A DNA stretch of 64,000 bases from Phoenix dactylifera. Lineage: Eukaryota > Streptophyta > Magnoliopsida > Arecales > Arecaceae. The translations under genes were made by a program, and so were the position numbers. The notes below the pieces were generated by a model. It made no database searches. It was not told the origin of the DNA and worked only from the letters and a program-made list of their open reading frames with translations. Where the stretch lies: assembly GCF_009389715.1 (NCBI RefSeq), contig NC_052397.1, positions 15,386,129 through 15,450,128 of the forward strand, given 5' to 3'. Positions 55,783 through 64,000 of this stretch are shown here, piece by piece; position 1 is the first letter of the stretch, and each line of letters opens with the position of its first letter.

Positions 55783-57120
55783 TGTTGCTGGAAATTGGAC
55801 CCGGGGGCCGCCGCGAAGCCGGAGAAGGAGGAGCTCCGCTGCTACAGGGGGCGGACGGCGGTGCGCCGGCCGGCTGCGTCCTCCACCGCGGGGGGTGTGC
55901 GAGCGTCCGAAGAGGGGTGGTGCGTCCAGTCCTGTCCTGTCCTGCAAAAAAGCCGGTGGCCGGGCTCCCCGGCGCCGGCCCTCCGATGCCTAAGTCAGAG
56001 GGGGCAAATATGTGGAGAGAGCGGGGGGGGGGAGAGTATGTGGAGAAGACAGAGAGAGCTTCGGGTTTTTCCTCCCGTTTTGGTCCCCCCTCCTTTTTCC
56101 CTCCAGGTTTCCTTTTATAGGAGGATTTTTGTTACCTGGGAGGTGACAGGAGGTTTGTCCTGTTTTGTAATAATTGGGCACGATTTGGCCCATTAATGGC
56201 GTAATGGAGAACGGGACCGGATCAGACCGGAATCAGGGAGTTGTCACGGTCGATCGGACCTGTTGAAGTGGTTGAACCGCCGGCTGTGGTGGGCCTGGGG
56301 TCCGTGGATGGTAAGTGCATTTATTACCGAATGAACCGGCGGTCAGGGAGAGCCATACGTTTTGATGGTTCAGTGATCCGGAGATCGTCTTGGGCCGTGT
56401 TCATTAAATGACTGAGTGCATCGGAGACTTGAGAGAGTCTCGTGCATTAATGGCAGGTCGTGCCGAATACCTGCGAAGATCTTATGCCTTGATGGCTTGG
56501 AGATAGTGGCAGGTTATAGTGGAGTTGTCAGGTCCCTTAGAGGGTTAGGTGGAAATTGGATATTTGGCTAAGGCATGGGCTCGGCCTGCTGTGCTCGGCC
56601 TTCTGGTCTCGGCCTTCTGGTCTCGGCTCTCTGGTCTCGGCCTTCTGGTCTCGGCTCTCTGGTCTCGGCCTTCTGGCCTCGGCTCTCTGGCCTCGGCTCT
56701 GTGCTCGGCCTTCTGTGCTCGGCCTTCTGTGCTCGGCCTGCTGTGCTCAGCTCGGCCTATGAGCTCGATCACTTGGATGAGCTCGAGAGCGGAAGAGCCC
56801 GATCACTTGATGAGCTTGAGAGCGGAAGAGCTCGATCACTTGGATGAGCTCGAGAGCGGAAGAGCCCGATCACTTGGATGAGCTCGAGAGCGGAAGAGCC
56901 CGATCACTTAGGATGAGCTCGAGAGCGGAAGAGCTCGATCACTTGATGAGCTTGAGAGCGGAAGAGCTCGATCACTTGGATGAGCTCGAGAGCGGAAGAG
57001 CCCGATCACTTGGATGAGCTCGAGAGCGGAAGAGCCCGATCACTTAGGATGAGCTCGAGCTTGCTGATGGATTTGGGTGCTATAATTACATTTGTGGGGT
57101 GGTTCATTTTTCCACCAACA
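55783..57120 (-). repeat. 5' LTR (minus-strand element), 1338 bp
   Basis: Nearly identical to the other LTR, with about nine 33-34-bp units (56760-57060) instead of about twelve, which explains most of the length difference. A longer G run lies near 56022-56031. Minus-strand TATA box CTATAAAAGG lies at 56111-56120, so element transcription would start near 56085 and run leftward. Confidence 0.9.
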
Positions 57121-57313
57121 GAATTCTTGTCCAACATCTGGGGGAACGCATGTCAAAATTTTGAGCGCAGAAACTTTTCTGAACTGAGGAGCAGGCACCA
57201 AGTTATGGCCAGTTTGCCAAAGAGGATGGTCACTTTGTTTCTCTTGGTGAATATAGTAGTGACTTAAAGCTTGACCTCACCACCTTTTCTTTAGAAAACA
57301 AATCGTTGATCCC

Positions 57314-57623
57314 AGCCACCTTTAATGCATGCACTGGTGGTTACTGGTTACCTAACGTCTGATTTGCTTTCATTACATGAGTTTACCAGGTTGTGTTTTT
57401 ATTTTATCATAACGGGTCTCGATGGAGGGCAAATTATATCCTACACCACATGCACCAAGATAGTCTTGGACCGCACCCATCAGCAGCCACCTTTAATACA
57501 TGCACCGGTGGTTACCTACTGACTGACTTGCTTTCATTACATGAGTTTACGGGGTTGTGTTTCATTTTCTCATAATTGGTCTCGATGCAGGGCAAATTAT
57601 ACCCTACACCACGTGCACCAATC
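57314..57623. repeat. Tandem duplication, period about 171 bp
   Basis: Two diverged copies beginning AGCCACCTTTAATGCATGCA (57314) and AGCCACCTTTAATACATGCA (57485). Both continue through CTTTCATTACATGAGTTTAC and GGGCAAATTATA to CCTACACCAC.TGCACCA. Confidence 0.85.
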
Positions 57624-58217
57624 AACTTGTCTTCTTCTTGCAGACCAATCACTAAATTTTTTAAAAAGACCATTGAAGTCCTTAATATTCTAAAATATTT
57701 CCTCCACCCTGTTTCTTTGGATAACTAATTGCACTTCGATGGGATGGATCGATCAACCTCTAATTGCAACAGTCCGCACGTTTCATTAATTGCTTCAATG
57801 CGAAAGCAATTCTGCTGACCTATCTATAACACAAAGCAGCTTAAGGTGGCAAATGAACAGCCAACAAATTATTAAATTCTCCAACACCGAACCTCTTCAT
57901 TCCCATTGGACAAAAAGGTCAATCTTATACGTGCCACAATCTGGTTCCCTGCATACAAATTTTTGTGGTTTGCCCAGTTCAGCTGATCTACAAGATGCGG
58001 AGGGCCATGCAGCCTTAGCTGTGCGTGCGCTGTTGCTCATGAGGCATGGACTCGGAAGCCAAGCGAGTCCACAAGCCTTTGGTAAGTCTTCTATGGTATA
58101 AAGGATGATGCCAACCACATCCCTATAAAGAACTTAAAAAATAAACACCAAGTCTGAACCATGATTGATAATGAAGTTAATGTGGTGTGAATCCTTTGAA
58201 TGAAGGTAGCAACACAT

Positions 58218-58243
58218 TCTCTCTCTCTCTCTCTCTCTCTCTT
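58218..58243. repeat. (CT)n microsatellite
   Basis: About 12 CT units, intergenic. Confidence 0.9.
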
Positions 58244-59794
58244 AGAAAAGAGGAAAAAAGAGGAAGATATCATATATTTGATATAAAGTTTTTATTACAA
58301 TTTAAAAATCTATATTTTTAATTAACTTGTATGTTTTTTTTTATAAAAAATGCAGGAAGCTTGTATTCTCTTTAGTAATGGTAAATAAGATTATCTGCAA
58401 TAGCTTCGCCTACAACCATCATCGATTTTTTTAAAGTTAAACTTTCAATGAAAATTTTTTTTAGTTCTTTTTTTGTTTTGAGCAGAAGATTATGCAGTCT
58501 TAATATAAATGCAAGCTTTTGAAGCATCAAAGATCAAAATGTCATGAAGATGAATAGGGGTCAAAGACCATAAAGTTTTATTTTTATGTACATTTAAATT
58601 CACTTTGTGGATTGCTTATAGTTGTGTAACATAGATCATGAAAAAATTCAGATAAGGGAAAAAAGAAAAATGAAAAGGTCGAGGTTAAATTGTTATTTGA
58701 AGCCTGGTTTATTATAGTAGCAGTTCAAGAGGAATATCAGTGGAACATTTCATGTATCGCGAAGGAAGTAACATTATAACCACCAATATCTATAGAAATT
58801 CACAGACGTTGATGTATGATAAAATCTCAAAAAAGAATCTGAATGGCCCATCATCATCATGTTTGAAAATGTTTGAAGTACAACAGGGGTTGGAATTTCT
58901 CCATTTGTTGGCGAATTTACTACTGGATCGGCCAATGATTTATAGACCCTCTTTGGTGGGTGAGATGGCTCACTGATCAGTCGGTCAGGAACATCTCATA
59001 CAGCTTTCTTGTGGTGTGAGGACAAACCAAGACACCACTAATTCATGGAAAGTTATATGTTGATAGGTACTGTGGACCAACCACTGATAGAGAGGGATTA
59101 AAAAAAAAGGGTCTGTTAGTAAGACACATGCATTGTGTTTTCTTTTCAAACAAAGGGACAAGTTGGTGAGCTCTCACCGACACATGATGGGAGATTAAAA
59201 AGAAGAAAAAAAAAGAACTTGCAAGTGCCAAACTCCACTTTTCTAGCTCAAATTGAACTCATCTACATCCAATTCAATAAACAAACTCTTATAAGTAAAA
59301 TAGTGTCACTTCTGAAGTTCCTAAAACACCCTCTTTTTGAATTCCAAATACAATTTAATGGTTTACACTTGCTCCTTAATACTTTAATGCCATTCAAGAA
59401 TACCAAATAAGAAAAGTAGAAGAAAACAATTTTCTAAGAGTAAGGAAAGTATCAAAACAAATTCTTGGCAATTACTTAAAGAGAATGGAGAGTGATTTGT
59501 CAAAGAAGTTAGATAACTAAATAGCTCATATCATGTAACCTTTCTAAAAATCTGATAAATTGAACTCATTTTTTTACCATAATAAATAAATTTATTTAAC
59601 ACATATGCCACTCCTAGAAGCTGAAAATTTGAAGCCAGTTTTATTAGATATTAGTAATTAAATATTAAGACTTCACTTAAAAGTTTAAATACACATTAGT
59701 TGCTACACTTAGTGGTAAATTAAGAAAGACCAGGGGGGTATTGCGAGAGTGTAATTAGAGTCTCCTACAGTTAATTAAGTTCATACTCCAGCTG

Positions 59795-59802
59795 TCTATA
59801 AG
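59795..59802 (+). promoter_or_regulatory. TATA-like box of the COBRA-like gene
   Basis: TCTATAAG lies about 255 bp before the ATG. Sequence turns CT- and GC-rich directly after it, as expected for a leader, and contains no upstream ATG between about 59825 and 60055. Confidence 0.5.
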
Positions 59803-60054
59803 GCACTACTTTGTAGTGGGAGGAGGAAAAGAGCTTGCTTGCTTCCATCTCCTCTCTCTCTCCCCCCGTTCTCCTTTGCGTCCTTCGCCCACTCCGACCC
59901 CGAACGCGGCCAGATTTTGACGCCTCCGTGGCCGGGATTCCGCCGTCGTCCTGGCCGCCGGTGGCTGTGGAGGATCCTGTGTTGGGCTCGAGTGTCGGTG
60001 GCCGCTGTCGCCACCCTCTCTGCGCCGGATCCGGGACCTTCCTCTCCGTCGGCA

Positions 60055-62045
60055 ATGAAGATGGCTTGGAGCTCCTCCTCCTCTTCCTCCATTGCTAGAT
60101 GCACCTCAAAGCTCGCACCTTTGGCCGTTTTCCTGGCGTTCTTTCTGGTCTTTTCCTCGCTACCTTCCACGGGTCAGCTCGCCGACATCTCAAAACTTTC
60201 CAGCTTCTCCGCCATTCGTCTAAAAATTCGATCTTTTTGTGTCCATTATTCTAAAAACTTGATGTTTTTTGGAGTCTTGTGCACAATTTGTCATTTTTGG
60301 TGATATGGTTCTACGGAAGACGGATGCTACAGATCTTCTTATAACGATTCTTTTAGATTTACAGCAATTTGATTAGGAACAAAAAGAAATATATATTTAT
60401 TTTTTCTTTTTTTGAGCAATTTGTTGTTGTAAACTCAAAATCTGCTTCCCTTTTTCAAGAATTAGCTTATCGCGTTTTTGATGGAATTACCATTTCCCTT
60501 TGTCTCTTTCATAAAGGGGAAAAAATATGAAAAAGTTCTGGATCAAATCAACTGAGTTCTGAAAATGAGAATCTGTATAATGTTCTTTGAGTATATTTAG
60601 ACTTCATCATAAATTGAGAAGAAAAATTTTTTTAGTTAAATTAGTAGTTGACACATCCAAATATGACAAATAATATATTTTTAAATTAATGAAATTTGAT
60701 TGTTGATAATTGTCCAATTTTCTACAAGGTAGTATTTTTTTTCTTGGTAAGACTAAATTGGAGAATCAGTAGGTTCAAAAACGAGACCTTCTACCAGGCA
60801 TTTCGACTGAAGAGAGATGCTTTTTGTTAGAAAGAATATGTTTTGAAGATCTAATTTAGAATGTATTTTCAAGGTCAGTGTCATGGGTTTCACAGAGATC
60901 AGTCTGTGGTCAGAGAATTGATTTTGTGATGAGGTGCTTTACACCAAAATACAGAAAAAACTGTTCAATTTAAACCTTTTGATTTCAGAGTGTTAGGAAA
61001 GTATTATCCCTATTTTTTTTTTTTTGCTTGCTTTTCACGTTCGTTATAAGAGATTAAGGATTTTAACATTAATTCTTGCAGCTAAATTGGTTAAATTGTA
61101 ACTCTTTTTTACTAAAACATGCTTCTACTTTTTCTTTTGCAGAAGCTTATGATTCACTTGACCCAAATGGGAACATAACGATCAAATGGGATATTATGCA
61201 GTGGACTCCAGATGGTTATGTTGTAAGTATTTATTAGTAAGAACATAAGCAAAGAAAGCTTTATCACTACTCTAGCAACCATATTTAAGTCAATCAAATT
61301 CAACTGACAACAACACCTTCCTGAATTGCTTATTTCTTTATTCCTTTTTCTCCGATGTCTTATCAACTATGTAACAGGAGAATTTTTGGTCTGTTAGAAA
61401 AAAGAATAATGAATTTAGCCATTTGTGAATCCTTTTCAGGCTGTTGTTACATTATACAATTTCCAACAGGAGAACTTTTGGTCTGTTAGAAAAAAAGAAT
61501 AATAAATTTATCCATTTGTGAACCCTTCTCAGGCTGTTGTTACAATGTTCAATTTCCAACAATACCGTCACATCCAAGCACCGGGATGGACTTTGGGATG
61601 GACATGGGCAAAGAAGGAGGTAATCTGGTCGATGGTTGGAGCACAAACTACAGAGCAGGGTGATTGCTCGAAATTTAAAGGGAACATTCCTCACTGCTGT
61701 AAGAAGGATCCCACAGTTGTCGATCTACTTCCAGGAACTCCATATAACATGCAGATTGCAAATTGCTGCAAGGGGGGTGTTCTTAGTTCATGGGTTCAAG
61801 ACCCGGCCAATGCTGCAAGTTCTTTTCAGATCAGTGCAGGCCGAGCAGGAACCACCAACAAGACTGTCCGTGTGCCCAAAAACTTCACACTCAATGCTCC
61901 TGGCCCAGGATATACATGTGGGGTTGCAAAAATTGTGAAACCTACTAAATTTGTTTCACAGGATGGAAGGAGAACAACCCAAGCTCTGAGTAAGACACCT
62001 GCTGAAAATTTGTCTCCACCGCCTCTCCACACTCCCCCTCCCTCA

Positions 62046-62083
<38 letters not shown>

Positions 62084-64000
62084 ACTTTTTTCGATAGAGA
62101 ATGTTTCTTCAAATTGCTTCTTTCTGTTTTATGTTTATCAGTTGGTCCATCCAAAACAAATTAGCTATTCATCTTTTTACCAAAAAGTTTTAATTCTGCC
62201 TGCATTTTATAAGTACTGGTGCGTGGGTAAGATTAGATGACTGGTTCTGCTTCAGGCTTGGATGTTTGCCTGCTAATTCATCTTTTGTACTAGTTATCCT
62301 ATTGGAGCATGCCATCAGAAGCACAAGAGGGGGAAAATGTAAGATTTCACAATAGAATATAGCTCTTCTTAATCGTTGGTACTGTTGGAGCTGACCAACT
62401 CATATGAATTTTGATCTTTGTTCGCCCCAATCAGAAAGGACTCATTATAGGCCCACAGAGATAATGCATGACTCTTTCATAGAAGACAGAATTTGATGCG
62501 TTATTGGGACAATGGATTTGTGCTATTGATGTCTCTTTTATATGCCTGTGGGTCATGCTATTGATGCCTGTTCTTTGCATCCAACTGAAAGGCTGTGGGT
62601 TCTAATTTCTGAATTGCTATAAGAATCTACAAAAAAAATTGCAAGAACCCCTTGGAACGTGCCAAAATTCATAAACTTTCTTGTACTCTAACTAAAAATG
62701 GTGCCATGAAGTTCAATAACCTCCATTTTCTGTTGCAAGTAAAATCTACAAGCCGCTTAATTCATTTAAATGGAATAAACTTATAGATGTTTTGATAGTT
62801 TCAACTTTTTAGAAAAAAATGTGGCTTGTTACATAATTGTTATTTTTATTGGTGTAGTTATTACTGTACAATACAAGTTAGAATGCTAGCTTATTGATGT
62901 TGGGTTTAGCCATGAAATCATGGTGTTCTCTCTTTCTTGATAAACCATTATGTGTCTATTGCAGTGACATGGAATGTTACGTGTACATATTCTCAGTTTC
63001 TCTCTCAGAAAACTCCCGCGTGCTGTGTATCACTTTCATCGTTCTACAATGACACAATTGTTAACTGCCCAACATGCACCTGTGGCTGCCAAAACAATAT
63101 AACTCAGCCAGGAAGCTGTGTAGAGTGAGTTCTAATACTAATATGATTATTTCTTTCATCATGCAAATTTCAGCCTGGTTTATGACTTATTCTGGTGTAT
63201 TATGACAGGGGAGATTCACCATATTTAGCCTCTGCTATTAATGGCCCTGGAAAATACAGCTATACACCGTTAGTCCAGTGTACATCTCATATGTGCCCGA
63301 TAAGAGTGCATTGGCATGTTAAACTCAACTACAAGGAATACTGGCGAGTGAAGATCACAATAACAAATTTCAATTACCGGATGAACTACACAGAATGGAA
63401 CTTAGTTGTCCAACACCCTAATTTTGACAATCTCACTCAACTCTTTAGCTTCAATTATAAGTCGTTGACTCCTTATGGAGCGATAAGTGAGTTATCTTCA
63501 CTCATTTGAGCTTTCTTTCTTTCTTATTACCTGTTTAACAATTAACTATCAGGACATTTTGCGCTGCCCTGTCTTTCTTGCTGATTAATTATAATCGCTA
63601 GTAAAATTTTCTGCCAGTTGATACCTTGATGATCCGATACTATAACGGGGCACCATATGCATTGTATATATTTTCTTTATGATGTGCACCGTCATATTAA
63701 CTATGTGGAAACATTGTGGTTCCAAACCTTTTTTTTTAACTTTTTTTAATGTCATGTCCCATGGTTTTGGTGTGGCAGATGATACTGCAATGTTATGGGG
63801 TGTCAAGTACTATAATGACTTACTCATGGCTGCTGGACCCCTTGGAAACGTCCAGTCCGAACTTCTATTTCAGAAGGACTTGTCAACCTTCACTTTTGAG
63901 AAGGGATGGGCCTTTCCACGACGTATATACTTCAATGGTGATAACTGTGTCATGCCCCCTCCAGATGCATACCCATGGCTACCAAATGCCAGTCCTCGAT
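60055..64000 (+). CDS. COBRA-like GPI-anchored protein, six exons visible (3' end outside window)
   Basis: COBRA-family proteins are extracellular, GPI-anchored and needed for cellulose microfibril deposition and oriented expansion. Coding exons: 60055-60172, 61143-61222, 61533-61989, 62965-63124, 63209-63486 and 63779-beyond 64000. All borders are GT-AG and phases match, giving 438 residues here; the family is about 450-460, so only the last part and the GPI-signal tail are missing. The N-terminal signal peptide has a hydrophobic core at about 21-36, and the mature start is near EAYDSLDPNGNITIKWDIMQ. Next come the cellulose-binding-like aromatic region GWTLGWTWAKKEVIW (84-98), the Cys-rich domain with the family-specific CCVS (238-241), several N-glycosylation sequons, and YFNGDNCVMPPPDAYPWLPN at the end. 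It resembles the COBRA/COBL1/BC1-like group. Intron 2 has a duplicated acceptor (61375-61560); intron 3 has a 36-base poly-A run. Confidence 0.93.
61375..61560 (+). repeat. 92-bp tandem duplication copying the exon-3 acceptor and first 28 exon bases
   Basis: Copy one (61375-61466) and copy two (61467-61560) both contain GAGAA.TTTTGGTCTGTTAG, a poly-A-rich stretch, the acceptor (CCTTTTCAG at 61431-61439; CCCTTCTCAG at 61523-61532) and the exon start GCTGTTGTTACA. If the first acceptor were used, translation would run AVVTLYNFQQ and then ENFWSVRKKE-stop. Correct splicing must therefore use the second copy. Confidence 0.9.
62047..62082. repeat. Poly-A tract, 36 A
   Basis: A homopolymer in intron 3 of the COBRA-like gene, shortly after the exon-3 donor. 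No retroelement head was recognised before it. Confidence 0.95.

Larger units (their letters stand above)
50258..57120 (-). mobile_element. Ty3-gypsy LTR retrotransposon, gag retained, most of pol deleted
   Basis: Two LTRs in direct orientation (50258-51696 and 55783-57120) start TG and end CA and flank a 4.1-kb interior. The bordering 5 bases are GAATC and GAATT, a target duplication with one mismatch. The interior is read on the minus strand: PBS-like TGGCGCTAGAGG next to the right LTR, a gag ORF (55747-54569, continuing in frame to 54275), a decayed protease-side segment (54351-53990), tandem repeats, an integrase C-terminal fragment (53079-52786), more tandem repeats and a G-rich polypurine tract (AGTCGGGGGGTAG) against the left LTR. 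RT, RNase H and the integrase core are absent, so it cannot move by itself. By eye the LTRs differ by about six substitutions plus small indels and repeat number, so it moved recently using enzymes from a relative. The gag and integrase-tail style fits the Tat-like lineage. Confidence 0.85.
57121..59794. other. Intergenic DNA between LTR element and COBRA-like gene
   Basis: AT-rich sequence with no supported gene. It holds a 171-bp-period tandem duplication (57314-57623) and a (CT)n run near 58218-58243. A 103-codon frame at 57790-58101 has no recognisable domain. Confidence 0.45.

Noticed and set aside
57790-58101. 103-codon plus-strand frame
   Set aside because: No recognisable domain or gene structure.

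Overview
This window is nuclear DNA from a flowering plant. AT-rich introns and intergenic DNA surround GC-rich first exons, genes are split by GT-AG introns (some of them several kilobases long), and transposable-element debris is dense. The GC-rich 5' coding ends of the P450 and PPR loci and the residue-level resemblance of the intact genes suggest a commelinid monocot. A palm is my best guess, by inference from style and gene sequence and not from any search.

Layout. (1) 1-3.9 kb: a SPIRAL1-like microtubule protein gene (+ strand, two coding exons at 2421-2633 and 3812-3892). (2) 7.2-13.1 kb: a GONST3/GGLT1-type Golgi GDP-sugar transporter on the minus strand. Its coding sequence is one intact exon, and a 4.5-kb intron lies in its 5' leader. 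(3) 13.1-18.2 kb: intergenic DNA with a 1.2-kb element bounded by short inverted repeats and a perfect 9-bp target duplication. (4) 18.2-20.4 kb: a CYP78A-type cytochrome P450 whose reading frame is broken about ten times. (5) 20.4-36.9 kb: gene-poor DNA with a truncated, frameshifted PPR fragment and a LINE reverse-transcriptase relic directly after it. (6) 37.0-48.9 kb: a 6-phosphogluconolactonase gene (+, three coding exons, 272 aa). Its 8-kb second coding intron has collected a Ty1-copia relic, an RTE-type LINE with a SINE nested in it, and a block that looks like mitochondrial DNA carrying a piece of chloroplast psbA. (7) 50.26-57.12 kb: a young, internally deleted Ty3-gypsy LTR retrotransposon on the minus strand, with two nearly identical LTRs of about 1.4 kb that are full of tandem repeats. 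(8) 59.8-64.0 kb: the first six exons of a COBRA-like GPI-anchored cell-wall protein gene, cut by the window edge.

The four apparently functional genes are ordinary housekeeping or growth genes: microtubule organisation, cell-wall nucleotide-sugar transport, the oxidative pentose phosphate pathway, and cellulose deposition. They do not form a cluster or shared pathway, although the transporter and COBRA-like genes both serve the cell wall. I did not find a new multi-gene system. The most interesting items are regulatory or structural: an AUG-stop upstream ORF in the transporter leader; a 16-codon upstream ORF ending five bases before the PGL start codon; a tandem duplication in the COBRA-like gene that copies a splice acceptor plus the first exon bases; the nested organelle and retroelement insertions in the PGL intron; and the gag-bearing, pol-deleted but recently mobile LTR element.
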